Origin: Sphingobacteriales bacterium
GTDB lineage: Bacteria; Bacteroidota; Bacteroidia; Chitinophagales; Chitinophagaceae
Length of the DNA: 52,011 bases
Direction of reading: 5' to 3'
NCBI GenBank assembly: GCA_900299255.1
Contig: OMJB01000049.1
Location: 1-52,011, forward strand
Shown: positions 45,901 through 52,011 of the stretch, in pieces
Numbering within the stretch: the first letter of the stretch is position 1
Layout: each line of letters begins with the position of its first letter
Notes under the pieces: generated by a model
What the model was told of the DNA's origin: nothing
Database searches by the model: none
The model's input: the letters and a program-made list of their open reading frames with translations, nothing else
Program-made: the position numbers and the translations under genes

Positions 45901-45962
45901 TTTACCTGCTTACAGCAACTACTGTTAACGGCAGGTATGTGACTAAGTTTACCATAGAATAG
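39981..45962 (+). CDS. Giant secreted protein: NHL propeller, 19 Ig-like repeats, type IX sorting domain
   Basis: Protein of 1993 residues from the ATG at 39981 (the TTG six bases earlier is unlikely). Signal peptide 1-24 (ending GVSAQ). Residues about 25-375 hold six NHL blades (DPSGNLYICDNSNNRLRKVD, DGSGNIYVSDGTNNKIRKID and so on), likely one full propeller. Residues 376-483 form a cadherin-like domain (LTWSVVTPANHGAL, YYTPTTGYSGLDTFVVEI). From 482 to about 1900 there are 19 tandem Ig-like (Big_2-like) domains of about 75 residues, pattern VCxG...LTDATPGGVWS ... VATVSGGVVTGVTAGT ... ISYTVTNxCG, each usually with a Cys at each end that could form a disulfide. A T9SS type A CTD (about 1919-1993, YPNPNRGVFSMNL ... 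KFTIE) closes the chain. Probably a surface filament or adhesin. A strong terminator follows. Confidence 0.93.
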   Translation: MRKMRLLITSVICLLGFVSGVSAQVNLITTYIGNGTGGYAGDGGPATAATVRVNTPGMLNFDPSGNLYICDNSNNRLRKVDMTTGIISLVAGSGATGVGGDGAAATACQFGAGGGFNPGVAGVAVDGSGNIYVSDGTNNKIRKIDGAGIITTFAGTGTAGATGDGGPASSALLSAPRGLFIASNKLYIADANNNKIRVIDLATNTISLVAGTGTAGAAGDGGSAATAQLNAPRGVCVDASGNIFIADRSNNKVRKITTGTNIISTYAGNGTGGYAGDNGPSTAATCQVNRPTDVKIDAAGNLFISDNGNGVVRMVSAAGIITTVAGTSGFGGAAGDGGPATASAVRVNPFGLAVTDMNHFYIGDFNNNRIRYVKPNSVPYFTGGVAIPFVVCQNSVGDSLNTLLQVIDSDNAQSLTWSVVTPANHGALVASALRTSNGGAITPTGLYYTPTTGYSGLDTFVVEIADPYNSSTTTVYVTVNPFPVVAAIGGSNTVCLGGTTTLTDATAGGTWGATNTNASVASGLVTGLVLGVDTITYAVTNSCGTTTVSKVVTVITTPAIPAAITGPASVCAGSGIILNDATPGGLWTSSATTTATVGSLSGGVTGVAAGTANISYTVTNACGSAFVFKAITVNIAPGAISGSSISCVGASNSLTCSPGGGTWASSNTAAATIGSSSGSVTGVGTGTTTISYTLSDGCFSTMPVTVNAPPAAITGSLNVCVGGTTALTDGGGGTWTSGTTSVATVGSLTGLVNAIAPGTSVITYAVGGCSVTATVTVAANPAAITPATPVSICVGATASLGDVTPAGTWSTSSAGVATVSGTGLVTGVTAGSATISYTVSGCSSIKTVTVLTTPVALSPASASVCVGLTVTFTDGVPGGTWSSSAPGTASVVGGVVTGVAPGNATITYAIGTCSVTVPVTVNANPAAITPAGGLNICVGATGSMGDITPGGVWSSGSTGVATVGTSGTVTGVSTGLATISYTVNGCSALSSVTVNTVPAAISPATATVCPGGTVTLTDATPGGVWTSTSPSIATVVGGVVTGVTAGTTIISYTLGICGVSASVTVNPAPNAGTITGPGTVCTTLSISLTDAAPGGVWSSSNPGVATVGTTGTVTGVSLGTVTISYNVTNSCGTAVATYSVTVSSAASAGVISGLSSLCAGTFTVMTETVTGGVWSVTNTNASVTGTGVVTGITPGIDTVKYTVTNACGSVSAVHPINIGPYLTAGTITGASTVCQGSTITLSDATPGGVWSSGTPGVATVSTGGVVTGVSGGTTTISYTVTSSCGTISAVKTISVTPSPTAGTVTGSATICVGMTGTYTDVVPGGTWSVTNANATISGAGTLTAITAGVDTVVYTVTTACGTATAKLEVTIGAAITAGTISGSTSVCEGSSILLTDGTPGGIWSASNTNATVSGGLVTGVAAGLVDISYTVSSACGSASAVVTVLVNPLPNAGTIAGPSAVCVGTSITLTDAAPGGVWSASNANATVSGGIVTGISSGTDDISYTVTNGCGTASAVSTVLISVTPFAGTISGPSNVCPGASITLTDATPGGVWSASNTNATVAGGIVIGVTAGTVDISYTVSTGCGTAVASVTIVVDPLPNAGAISGPASVCIGAVITLTDAAPGGVWSASNANATVSGGVVTGVTAGTDDISYTVTNTCGTASAVSTISIDPLPDAGAITGIPFVCVGTTTTLADAAPGGLWSASNANATVAGGVVTGVSAGTDDISYTVTNGCGTASAIVTITVNNPPAVGTISGPSTVCKTATITLTEGTTGGIWSATNSRATVSSAGLVTGVSTGIDTIKYTVTNACGSVSAMKAVTVIQIPSPGTITGASAVCEGATIILTDAVTGGTWSSGSIATATVSGGVVTGVAAGTATIYYTVSNVCGTRYTSHAVTVHSASDCSAAVKTTAAVQDELKVYPNPNRGVFSMNLVTENDEQVNVVITNIIGKKVREFNTVTNKASEIQMNVAPGIYLLTATTVNGRYVTKFTIE
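41427..45675 (+). repeat. 19 tandem coding repeats of about 225 bp (Ig-like domains)
   Basis: Units begin with the P-x-x-A-G-x-I motif and repeat every 210-230 bp. Units 14 to 17 (about 44310-45218) are nearly the same protein (SLTDAAPGGVWSASNANATV type), whereas units 1-8 differ more in length and sequence, and units 3-8 are a little shorter. The late units thus look freshly copied. Confidence 0.9.
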
Positions 45963-45982
45963 TTGCACAGTTTTATAACACG

Positions 45983-46019
45983 AAAAACGGGGTTGTTCGA
46001 GAAGAACAGCCCCGTTTTT
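45983..46019 (+). terminator. Strong Rho-independent terminator after giant gene
   Basis: A 16-bp stem (AAAAACGGGGTTGTTC, 45983-45998, with GAACAGCCCCGTTTTT, 46004-46019, one G-U pair) and a 5-nt loop, followed by ATTTTGG. Since A's precede and T's follow, it could stop transcription from both sides, but the next gene also runs on the plus strand. Confidence 0.9.
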
Positions 46020-46212
46020 ATTTTGGGTAATACAGTGCGGGAAAATCAGCATGTGCATTTAAGCAAGGCTGGCCCCGGGTTAAATTTCACCGGACTTACC
46101 AACAATTTTCGGTCAAAAATGACTTATAATCCTTTACTGTAAAGGATTTGGCCGGTTCTTAAAATTGTGGATATCTTCTTTTTGAAAAAGGAAATCGTGT
46201 GTTTTTTTCAGC

Positions 46213-46220
46213 TAATTTTG
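46213..46220 (+). promoter_or_regulatory. -7 box TAATTTTG upstream of recA
   Basis: Exact TAnnTTTG 32 bases before the recA ATG. A TTTTTG lies too far up (about 28 nt). I saw no LexA-type palindrome near it. Confidence 0.45.
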
Positions 46221-46252
46221 GTAAAAGATTTAAAGTTAAAACAGCAGCAGAT

Positions 46253-47245
46253 ATGGCAGACGATAAATTAAAAGTTCTGAAACTGGCGCTCGACAAGATC
46301 GAGAAAGATTACGGAAAGGGTTCCGTAATGATGCTTGGCGACAAGCAAAACGAAAAGATGGATGTGATCAGCACGGGCTCTATAGGGCTTGATGTGGCAC
46401 TGGGAGTAGGTGGGCTGCCGTGCGGCAGGATCATTGAAATATATGGGCCTGAATCGTCTGGTAAAACTACTGTGGCGATACATACAATAGCACAGGCACA
46501 GAAAAAAGGAGGCATCTGCGCAATTATAGATGCGGAGCATGCTTTTGATGCCAGTTATGCGCGCAAGCTAGGTGTGGATGTTGATAACCTGATCATATCG
46601 CAGCCAGACTATGGTGAGCAGGGGCTGGAGATAGCTGACCGCCTGATCTCATCGGGTGCGGTAGATGTGGTAGTTATTGACTCAGTCGCGGCCCTGGTAC
46701 CTAAAGGTGAACTGGACGGCGAAATGGGCGAAAGCAAAATGGGGCTTCAGGCGCGCCTTATGAGCCAGGCACTCAGAAAACTTACTGCCACAATATCCAG
46801 AACAGGTTGCTGCTGTATATTCATCAACCAGCTCAGAGAGAAAATAGGGGTGATGTTTGGTAATCCGGAAACCACTACTGGTGGTAATGCGCTTAAGTTT
46901 TATGCTTCTGTGCGGCTGGATATCCGCCGTGTGAGCCAGATAAAAGATGGCGACCTGGCCAGCGGCAACCGCACCAGAGTTAAAGTGGTGAAAAATAAAG
47001 TGGCGCCACCGTTCAGGCAGGTGGAATTTGATATCATTTTTGGTGAAGGCATCAGCAAGGTAGGCGAGATCATAGATATGGGAGTAGAGCTGGGTATATT
47101 GCAGAAGAGCGGCTCATGGTTTAGCTACAACGACAGTAAGATTGGCCAGGGCAGGGATTCTGTAAAACAGTTCCTCATTGACAATCCGGAGATGAGTGAT
47201 GAGATTGAAAAGAAAATCAGGGAATCATTGCTGGTAGCGGCATAA
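46253..47245 (+). CDS. recA: Recombinase RecA
   Basis: ATP-dependent strand-exchange protein of 330 residues, central to recombination repair and SOS signalling. From the ATG at 46253 ([10 protein letters not shown]); a frame open from 46199 adds 18 residues that do not belong to the family and overlap the promoter box. Walker [10 protein letters not shown] (65-73), Walker [14 protein letters not shown], loop L1 [20 protein letters not shown] and L2 [20 protein letters not shown] are intact, and the C-terminal domain ends in a short tail. It ends 30 bases before a terminator. Confidence 0.98.
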   Translation: MADDKLKVLKLALDKIEKDYGKGSVMMLGDKQNEKMDVISTGSIGLDVALGVGGLPCGRIIEIYGPESSGKTTVAIHTIAQAQKKGGICAIIDAEHAFDASYARKLGVDVDNLIISQPDYGEQGLEIADRLISSGAVDVVVIDSVAALVPKGELDGEMGESKMGLQARLMSQALRKLTATISRTGCCCIFINQLREKIGVMFGNPETTTGGNALKFYASVRLDIRRVSQIKDGDLASGNRTRVKVVKNKVAPPFRQVEFDIIFGEGISKVGEIIDMGVELGILQKSGSWFSYNDSKIGQGRDSVKQFLIDNPEMSDEIEKKIRESLLVAA

Positions 47246-47275
47246 CAGATAGTTTGTCTAGTTGGTTTAGTAAAC

Positions 47276-47307
47276 AAGTGCCATACGTGAAGTGTGGCAC
47301 TTTTTTT
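47276..47307 (+). terminator. Rho-independent terminator after recA
   Basis: An 8-bp stem AAGTGCCA/TGGCACTT with an 11-nt loop and a T-run of seven. Confidence 0.85.
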
Positions 47308-47490
47308 GTGTTATATGGATGATGATTCCTGGAATCTCTGCTAAGGGTAGCAGATTAGTATAAAAAGAAAGGTATAGTAAAGCGCTAATTAGAATTGAGT
47401 GCGATACTATAAGGAAATACAAATCTACTTTGTTGTACTTTGAGTACATGAACAAGGGGCATCCCTATGTAAAAATGGAGGATTTATGCT

Positions 47491-47498
47491 TAATTTTG
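47491..47498 (+). promoter_or_regulatory. -7 box TAATTTTG upstream of methyltransferase
   Basis: Exact TAnnTTTG 28 bases before the ATG at 47527. The -33 half is not clear. Confidence 0.45.
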
Positions 47499-47526
47499 AC
47501 CTTTCTGATATTTACCACTCAATAGT

Positions 47527-48366
47527 ATGATGTCACCCGAACAGTTCTTTGAACTGATGATTAAAGAATTGGAAGTGCATACCGAAATGCAGCCCTATTA
47601 TAAGTTTCTGGGCAATCAGTCTTCATGGCATTTCAGGCGAAACTATTTCCTACAGAGGCTTAGGTATATTAAGAAACATCTGGTGGATTCACCCGATGCG
47701 GATAAGTACAGGCGTGATTTGTTGATATGGGATTGCGGATGCGGATATGGCACTACTTGCCTGTTTCTGGCTATGAATGGCATCAAAACCTTTGGTACTA
47801 CACTGGAGTTTTATTTTGAAACGATCAACAAGCGTAAGGAATACTGGAGCAAGTACGGCGATACTTCGTTATTCACATTCACTTACGAAAACCTTTTTGA
47901 TAACAAACCCGCTGCCAACACTTACGACTGGATCATTGTGCAGGATACGCTGCACCACCTGGAGCCGATAAACGATGCGCTAAAGATATTTAACGAGAGC
48001 CTGCGCGCGGGCGGCAGGATATTATCCATTGAAGAGAACGGCAATAACATAATCCAAAGGATCAAGCTGTATAAATACAGGGGCAACAAGCGCATCATCA
48101 CTTTCTACGACGAGAAGCTGAAAAAGGATATACTGATAGGCAACGAGAATATTCGCAGCCTTGCAGGCTGGAACGAGCTGTTCAGAAATAACGGGTTTAC
48201 AATTCCTGAAAACTCCGTGCAGTATGTACGCTATTATCTCCCCTATCAGTACAAAAATGCAGACCCAGAAAAATTACTACAACAGGAGGAGCAAATACAA
48301 TCAAAAAAGGGGTTTCGCCGTGAATACCTGTTCTTCGGTTTGAATTTCATTGTGCAGAAGAACTAG
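47527..48366 (+). CDS. Class I SAM-dependent methyltransferase
   Basis: Cytoplasmic enzyme of 279 residues (278 if the second ATG at 47530 is used). The SAM loop is IWDCGCGYGTTCLFLA (about 67-82), followed by the acidic strand end in TTLEFYFETI and the post-II motif DWIIVQDTLHHLEPINDAL (about 137-155). That makes it a Methyltransf_11/12-like protein. The N-terminal 60 residues are helical and basic (HFRRNYFLQRLRYIKKHL); the C-terminal part is charged. The substrate is unknown; NRPS/polyketide, lipid or sugar methylation are all possible. It converges with the beta-helix gene, separated by 9 bases. Confidence 0.85.
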   Translation: MMSPEQFFELMIKELEVHTEMQPYYKFLGNQSSWHFRRNYFLQRLRYIKKHLVDSPDADKYRRDLLIWDCGCGYGTTCLFLAMNGIKTFGTTLEFYFETINKRKEYWSKYGDTSLFTFTYENLFDNKPAANTYDWIIVQDTLHHLEPINDALKIFNESLRAGGRILSIEENGNNIIQRIKLYKYRGNKRIITFYDEKLKKDILIGNENIRSLAGWNELFRNNGFTIPENSVQYVRYYLPYQYKNADPEKLLQQEEQIQSKKGFRREYLFFGLNFIVQKN

Positions 48367-48375
48367 CCGGAAATA

Positions 48376-50211
48376 TTATTCCTTAATTACTTTCTGTATT
48401 GTGTTGCCACCATTGCCATGGTGCCATACAACGAAGTAGGTGCCGGCAGGTAAAGGCTGAATATTAATTGGTGTTTGCGGTGCAAATACACGCTGTTCTA
48501 AAATTGTTTTGCCCGATACGTCCTGCAGGGAAATGGCCCCTTTTGCCTCTGATGTAAATACATACAGCGTACCGCTTGCCGGGTTGGGGTAGGTTATTAG
48601 ATTGTTTTCAGCAATTGGGCCTGCAGATGTATATAAAGCACCTGCAACCGGGCTGTATTCACATGCACCTATGTCTATATATGAGCCATAGATTCTTGCA
48701 TTACGGGCATAGTCGAGTGAGTCGGGAGTGATACCTGATATATCGCCCATATTGATACAGGGAGAGGATGCAAGAAGGCTAAAATTGGCTGGGGGAAGTG
48801 CGCTTTCTGTAACGCTGTTGGTGAGTGTGGGGCTTACAAAGCCAGGTGTACTGCCAATAATGTTAGTTGTGGTGTCGCTAGGACAGAAAATAGATGTCGT
48901 TGCTGTTGAATATACGTCTTTGTAAAATGGGTGTTCTGACCAATTGTGATCATAACGTAATGTGTCGAGCTCGAAAATGGTTACGTTTGAACTATCGTAA
49001 TACCCTGAGCCACCGTTTGTATTATTTAGGAAAAGGTTGTTTTTTATTTCCACTGCTGAATGGTACCCGTATGGGCCAAAAGAATTGAAGATATAAATGC
49101 CGCTATTTGAATTTCCCTGATTGTTGACTATATCGTTGTTGGTAATTGAAGCATTGGCCTGTAATACCTCAATACCAGCTCCAAAGTCGGCGGAAAAATT
49201 ATTGGCAATTAAGTTGTTGGTTACATTGTAATAGGTGTTATAGAAATGAAACGAATCAGTGAGCAGGAACATCGCACCACCGCCGAACACTTCGCCGCAA
49301 GGCCCGGCAAGAGTATGCTGGTTATTTGCAAACAGATTGGCATCAATCTTATAATTGCCACCAAAACATACGAGTGCTGCACAGCGGTCGGAATGATTGT
49401 GATGTATACGATTGCCTCTAAGCAGTACGTTATTGATCATTGCTCCGGTTTTGATACTTATAGAAGCATCGTATGTAGTATTGTTGTATACTTCATTATT
49501 AATGAAATCCAGGTTTACATCTCCGGCAGAGATTATGTTGAATCCGGTATTGCCGGAAAATTTATTATTAGTAAGGTAGGCATGGGTAGCGGGGGCTGTC
49601 TCTACAAACAAGACGTGGCCGTTTACAATACTATTGTCATGGAAATTGCAATCTGATATATGCAAATCCCCTGTGGTACTAGTGTAGCAGGTTATAATAG
49701 TTGAAACGCCTATGCCTCTGTTCTGAAATATCTCGCAGTTTTCGATTGCCAAAGGACGTTCAACAATCAATCCACCACAACCGGCAAAATATGCGCCGGT
49801 ATCTAATTTAGTATAGGAAATGCTGCAATGCTTAAGAGAAGATACATCGGCACCTATACCAGAGTAATCAAAAAATCTGATGCCGTGCCATCCACCGGCA
49901 GTGGTAATGGTATCTGCTAAGAAGCCGGTAGTATCAGCAACTGTAAATACAATTGGCTGACTGCCGGTGCCGATAGCCGACAAAGAGCCATAAATTTTGA
50001 AACTGAATTGCCCCTGAAAGTCCACATTTACGCCCGGATCTATGATAAGGGTTTGGCCGTTTGGTACTGAAATGTCGTTGTAAATATTGTAAGGTGATCC
50101 GGCCAATGTCCAATGCCCGGAGACAATTGCAGTTGAAATACTGGTACTTGCCAATAGGGATTTAGCACTTAATAAAATCAAGAGCGAAAACAAACAGGAG
50201 TACTTTTTCAT
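48376..50211 (-). CDS. Secreted right-handed beta-helix protein with type IX sorting domain
   Basis: Protein of 611 residues from the ATG at 50209-50211. Signal peptide about 1-22. The body is a parallel beta helix with repeated coils such as LTNNKFSGNTGFN, FINNEVYNNTTYD, LRGNRIHHNHSD, IDANLFANNQHT, VTNNLIANNFSADFG and ITNNDIVNNQGNS. It is followed by the frequent closing motif DYARNARIYGSYIDIGACEY (about 500-520) and a T9SS type A CTD (about 540-611, YPNPASGTLYVF ... QPLPAGTYFVVWH). Beta-helix proteins of this kind bind or cut polysaccharide, but no catalytic residues can be named with confidence. Probably surface exposed. Confidence 0.87.
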   Translation of the reverse strand: MKKYSCLFSLLILLSAKSLLASTSISTAIVSGHWTLAGSPYNIYNDISVPNGQTLIIDPGVNVDFQGQFSFKIYGSLSAIGTGSQPIVFTVADTTGFLADTITTAGGWHGIRFFDYSGIGADVSSLKHCSISYTKLDTGAYFAGCGGLIVERPLAIENCEIFQNRGIGVSTIITCYTSTTGDLHISDCNFHDNSIVNGHVLFVETAPATHAYLTNNKFSGNTGFNIISAGDVNLDFINNEVYNNTTYDASISIKTGAMINNVLLRGNRIHHNHSDRCAALVCFGGNYKIDANLFANNQHTLAGPCGEVFGGGAMFLLTDSFHFYNTYYNVTNNLIANNFSADFGAGIEVLQANASITNNDIVNNQGNSNSGIYIFNSFGPYGYHSAVEIKNNLFLNNTNGGSGYYDSSNVTIFELDTLRYDHNWSEHPFYKDVYSTATTSIFCPSDTTTNIIGSTPGFVSPTLTNSVTESALPPANFSLLASSPCINMGDISGITPDSLDYARNARIYGSYIDIGACEYSPVAGALYTSAGPIAENNLITYPNPASGTLYVFTSEAKGAISLQDVSGKTILEQRVFAPQTPINIQPLPAGTYFVVWHHGNGGNTIQKVIKE

Positions 50212-50353
50212 ATGGTTCGGCATTGGATGCGTTACTGTACAGGCGTTTTAATCCCTCCAAATGTTAGCATTCAGAGCAACAAAATTTATTTAATAAAGTT
50301 ATAAAAAATATCAGTAAGGTGTCGAAGTATTTTTGCCAGACACAGTGATGCAG

Positions 50354-50386
50354 AAAAAACAAGAACCACTGCCGAGGTTCTTGTTT
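50354..50386 (-). terminator. Terminator belonging to a lost CTD gene
   Basis: A perfect 11-bp stem AAACAAGAACC (50357-50367) with GGTTCTTGTTT (50376-50386), loop 8 nt; on the minus strand a run of T follows (50359 down to 50354). It lies 17 bases after the stop of the CTD remnant at 50404, in the position of that gene's own terminator. Confidence 0.75.
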
Positions 50387-50403
50387 ATGAGATAATTACT
50401 TAT

Positions 50404-50487
50404 TTAGTCGTTTATTATCACTTTAGCTGAATACTTTTTGTTATTTGTCATAGCGGTAAGGACATAAGCCTGTGGCGTTGTTTGTAG
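50404..50487 (-). pseudogene. Remnant of a type IX sorting domain (C-terminal 27 residues)
   Basis: The minus strand between a TGA complement (50488-50490) and the stop at 50404-50406 reads LQTTPQAYVLTAMTNNKKYS followed by AKVIIND. This fits the last two strands of a T9SS type A CTD, where G-x-YVLT and a final K-x-hydrophobic-x pattern are usual (compare PGIYLLTATTVNGRYVTKFT in the gene at 39981). It has no start codon, no upstream cargo domain and no signal peptide, but it keeps a stop and a terminator. I conclude that a CTD gene was deleted here except for its 3' end. Confidence 0.65.
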
Positions 50488-50651
50488 TCATAGTGTGTTT
50501 GGTTATTAGGGGCCGGGTGATTGAAATACTTTAAGGACAATTGCAATTGTTAAATTTATTTATGCAAATACCGTGCCAGAATTTAACAATTTACATTTTG
50601 GTACAACTCAAAGCCTAGTGCGCATAGCAGGCGATGAAAATGTTATCGAAT

Positions 50652-50679
50652 AAAAAAAGCGCCCCCGAAATGGAGGCGC
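50652..50679 (-). terminator. Rho-independent terminator after secA
   Basis: On the minus strand GCGCCTCC pairs with GGGGGCGC (8 bp, one wobble) around ATTTC, followed by a T-run of seven (50658 down to 50652). It lies 26 bases after the secA stop. Confidence 0.85.
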
Positions 50680-50704
50680 CTATTGTTTTGATATACATCA
50701 TTGA

Positions 50705-52011
50705 CTAACCTTCAGCTCCTTTGCCGTGGCAAGATTTATACTTCTTTCCGCTACCGCAGGGGCAGGGATCATTACGGCCTATTTTAGGCCCTGATTGAAT
50801 CGGTGCCCGTTTAACCGGCATCGGATCAGGGGCTTCTGTGTAATAATCTTCTTCATTGGCAGCATATGCTTGTCCGCGGGCATCTATCTCTGCTTTATTG
50901 ACCCGCATATGGCTCATATCGGTATGCTGTTCAGGCACCCTTCTTGTTTCGTGCGGCGCTTCCTGGATTGGTATACCGGCCCGGAGGAGGAATGAAATGA
51001 TATTCCGGTTGGTTTCAACCAGCATTTGCTTGAACAGGTTGAATGCTTCGAACTTATAAATCAGCAACGGGTCTTTCTGCTCGTAAGATGCCATACGAAC
51101 CGATGTGCGGAGGTCATCCATGGCACGCAGGTGATTTTTCCAGGCATCGTCAATCATACTCAGGGTTATATTTTTCTCCAGAACCTGAACTATCGGCATT
51201 GCAGCCTGCTCTACTGATTCTTTAAGAGATGCATATACCTGCAGCCCTCTGATGCCATCGGTAAAAGGAATGGCAATGCTGTCTATACGGTCGCCGTTCT
51301 GCTCCAGAATCTGCTGCAGCTGCGGCAACATATGCTCACGAAGAGCAGACATCTTGCGGTGGTAAAAGTCTTTCACCTGATGGTACAATGCTTCGCCTAT
51401 CACATTAGGGTCTGCTTTAGCAAAGTCTTCGTCGCGGATCTCCGCTTCGATGACCAGGTGTTTCATTACTTCAACCTTGAAGGCTTCTTTATCTTTATGC
51501 TCAGCATACTGTTCGCCAAGGCCTACGCAAACTGAATACATGGCATTGTCGAGGTCAATAGCCAGGCGCTCGCCAAACAATGCATGCCTGCGGCGCTTGT
51601 ATATTACATCGCGCTGAGAGTTCATTACATCGTCATACTCCAACAGGTTTTTACGCATGCCGAAGTTGTTCTCTTCAACTTTTTTCTGTGCCCGCTCTAT
51701 AGACTTGGAGATCATGCTGTGCTGCAGTACCTCGCCATCTTTATGCCCCATTTTGTCCATAAGGCCGGCAATGCGGTCTGAGCCGAACAGGCGCATCAGG
51801 TCATCTTCAAGTGATACAAAAAACTGAGAACTGCCCGGATCGCCCTGGCGGCCTGCACGGCCACGCAACTGGCGGTCTACACGGCGGCTTTCGTGCCGCT
51901 CAGTGCCTATGATTGCCAGCCCGCCGGCCTCTTTTACTCCAGGCCCCAGCTTGATATCGGTACCACGGCCGGCCATGTTGGTAGCAATAGTAACAGCACC
52001 TGGCAGGCCCG
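50705..52011 (-). CDS. secA: Preprotein translocase ATPase SecA, 5' end outside window
   Basis: Motor ATPase that pushes unfolded precursors through SecYEG; it supplies the periplasmic step needed by every T9SS cargo in this window. The C-terminal 435 or so residues are here. The frame enters from the window edge as [20 protein letters not shown] (motif V region), then [23 protein letters not shown] (motif VI), [11 protein letters not shown], and the helical scaffold/wing with [19 protein letters not shown]. It ends in the zinc-binding SEC-C tail [18 protein letters not shown]. An inner ATG at 51976 is not the start. The rest of the gene lies beyond 52011. Confidence 0.97.
   Translation of the reverse strand, partial: GLPGAVTIATNMAGRGTDIKLGPGVKEAGGLAIIGTERHESRRVDRQLRGRAGRQGDPGSSQFFVSLEDDLMRLFGSDRIAGLMDKMGHKDGEVLQHSMISKSIERAQKKVEENNFGMRKNLLEYDDVMNSQRDVIYKRRRHALFGERLAIDLDNAMYSVCVGLGEQYAEHKDKEAFKVEVMKHLVIEAEIRDEDFAKADPNVIGEALYHQVKDFYHRKMSALREHMLPQLQQILEQNGDRIDSIAIPFTDGIRGLQVYASLKESVEQAAMPIVQVLEKNITLSMIDDAWKNHLRAMDDLRTSVRMASYEQKDPLLIYKFEAFNLFKQMLVETNRNIISFLLRAGIPIQEAPHETRRVPEQHTDMSHMRVNKAEIDARGQAYAANEEDYYTEAPDPMPVKRAPIQSGPKIGRNDPCPCGSGKKYKSCHGKGAEG

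Overview
The window looks like chromosomal DNA of a Bacteroidota bacterium, most likely of the Chitinophagia/Sphingobacteriia type. Three things point there. First, type IX secretion (T9SS) parts and cargo: a PorP/SprF-type protein next to a PorE-like TPR/propeller/OmpA protein, and three secreted proteins with C-terminal sorting domains (CTD) of the YPNP...G type. Second, many genes have the Bacteroidota promoter box TAnnTTTG just upstream, often with TTTG 17-19 nt further up, while Shine-Dalgarno sequences are mostly absent. Third, the housekeeping set (FtsK, PrmA, PlsY, OxyR, Uup-like ABC-F, Tex, SucB, AcpP-FabF-Rnc, RNase HI, RecA, SecA) fits such a genome. I saw no tRNA, rRNA, CRISPR array, phage or transposase. 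Assignments rest on motifs read by eye; no database search was run.

Layout. 1-2245: 5' part of ftsK on the minus strand, cut by the window edge. 2906-6321: PorP/SprF plus PorE-like OmpA protein. 6400-9051: small membrane protein, prmA, plsY and a spermidine-synthase-like methyltransferase. 9057-13607: minus-strand block with oxyR, an ECF sigma / membrane protein / Spy-like protein cassette, and an ABC-F ATPase. 13608-14716: gene-poor spacer rich in hairpins and degenerate repeats. 14717-16133: TolB-like propeller protein whose 3' end has been tandemly duplicated with a hairpin element. 16134-20263: tex, crcB, sucB. 20301-26810: minus-strand rnc-fabF-acpP cluster, DEAD-box helicase, YD-like secreted protein, aminotransferase and a small HEAGH protein. 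27033-32399: plus-strand run with a secreted protein, DUF983, a small membrane protein, a geranylgeranyl-reductase-like flavoprotein, an ABC-2 permease and rnhA. 32412-38303: minus-strand run with an outer-membrane barrel with charged tail, a MacB-like permease, a FemAB-like acyltransferase, a LolE-like permease and an orphan small gene. 38596-50487: T9SS cargo region (secreted CTD protein, a 1993-residue protein with NHL propeller and 19 Ig-like repeats, recA, a methyltransferase, a beta-helix CTD protein and the remnant of a fourth CTD gene). 50705-52011: 3' part of secA.

How the genes fit together. The PorP/PorE-like pair would belong to the outer-membrane and periplasmic part of the T9SS that exports the CTD proteins encoded 33-44 kb away. 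AcpP, FabF and PlsY are successive parts of fatty-acid and phospholipid synthesis. The ECF sigma cassette looks like an envelope-stress switch. The two FtsX-type permeases probably work with ATPases encoded elsewhere.

Most notable points: the tandemly copied gene tail at 15722-16048; the T9SS sorting-domain stub with its terminator at 50354-50487; the homogenised Ig-repeat array at 41427-45675; two genes without a usable ATG/GTG/TTG where their family start should lie (ECF sigma, methyltransferase at 8395); and an 80-residue orphan gene at 38061-38303 behind a two-box promoter.
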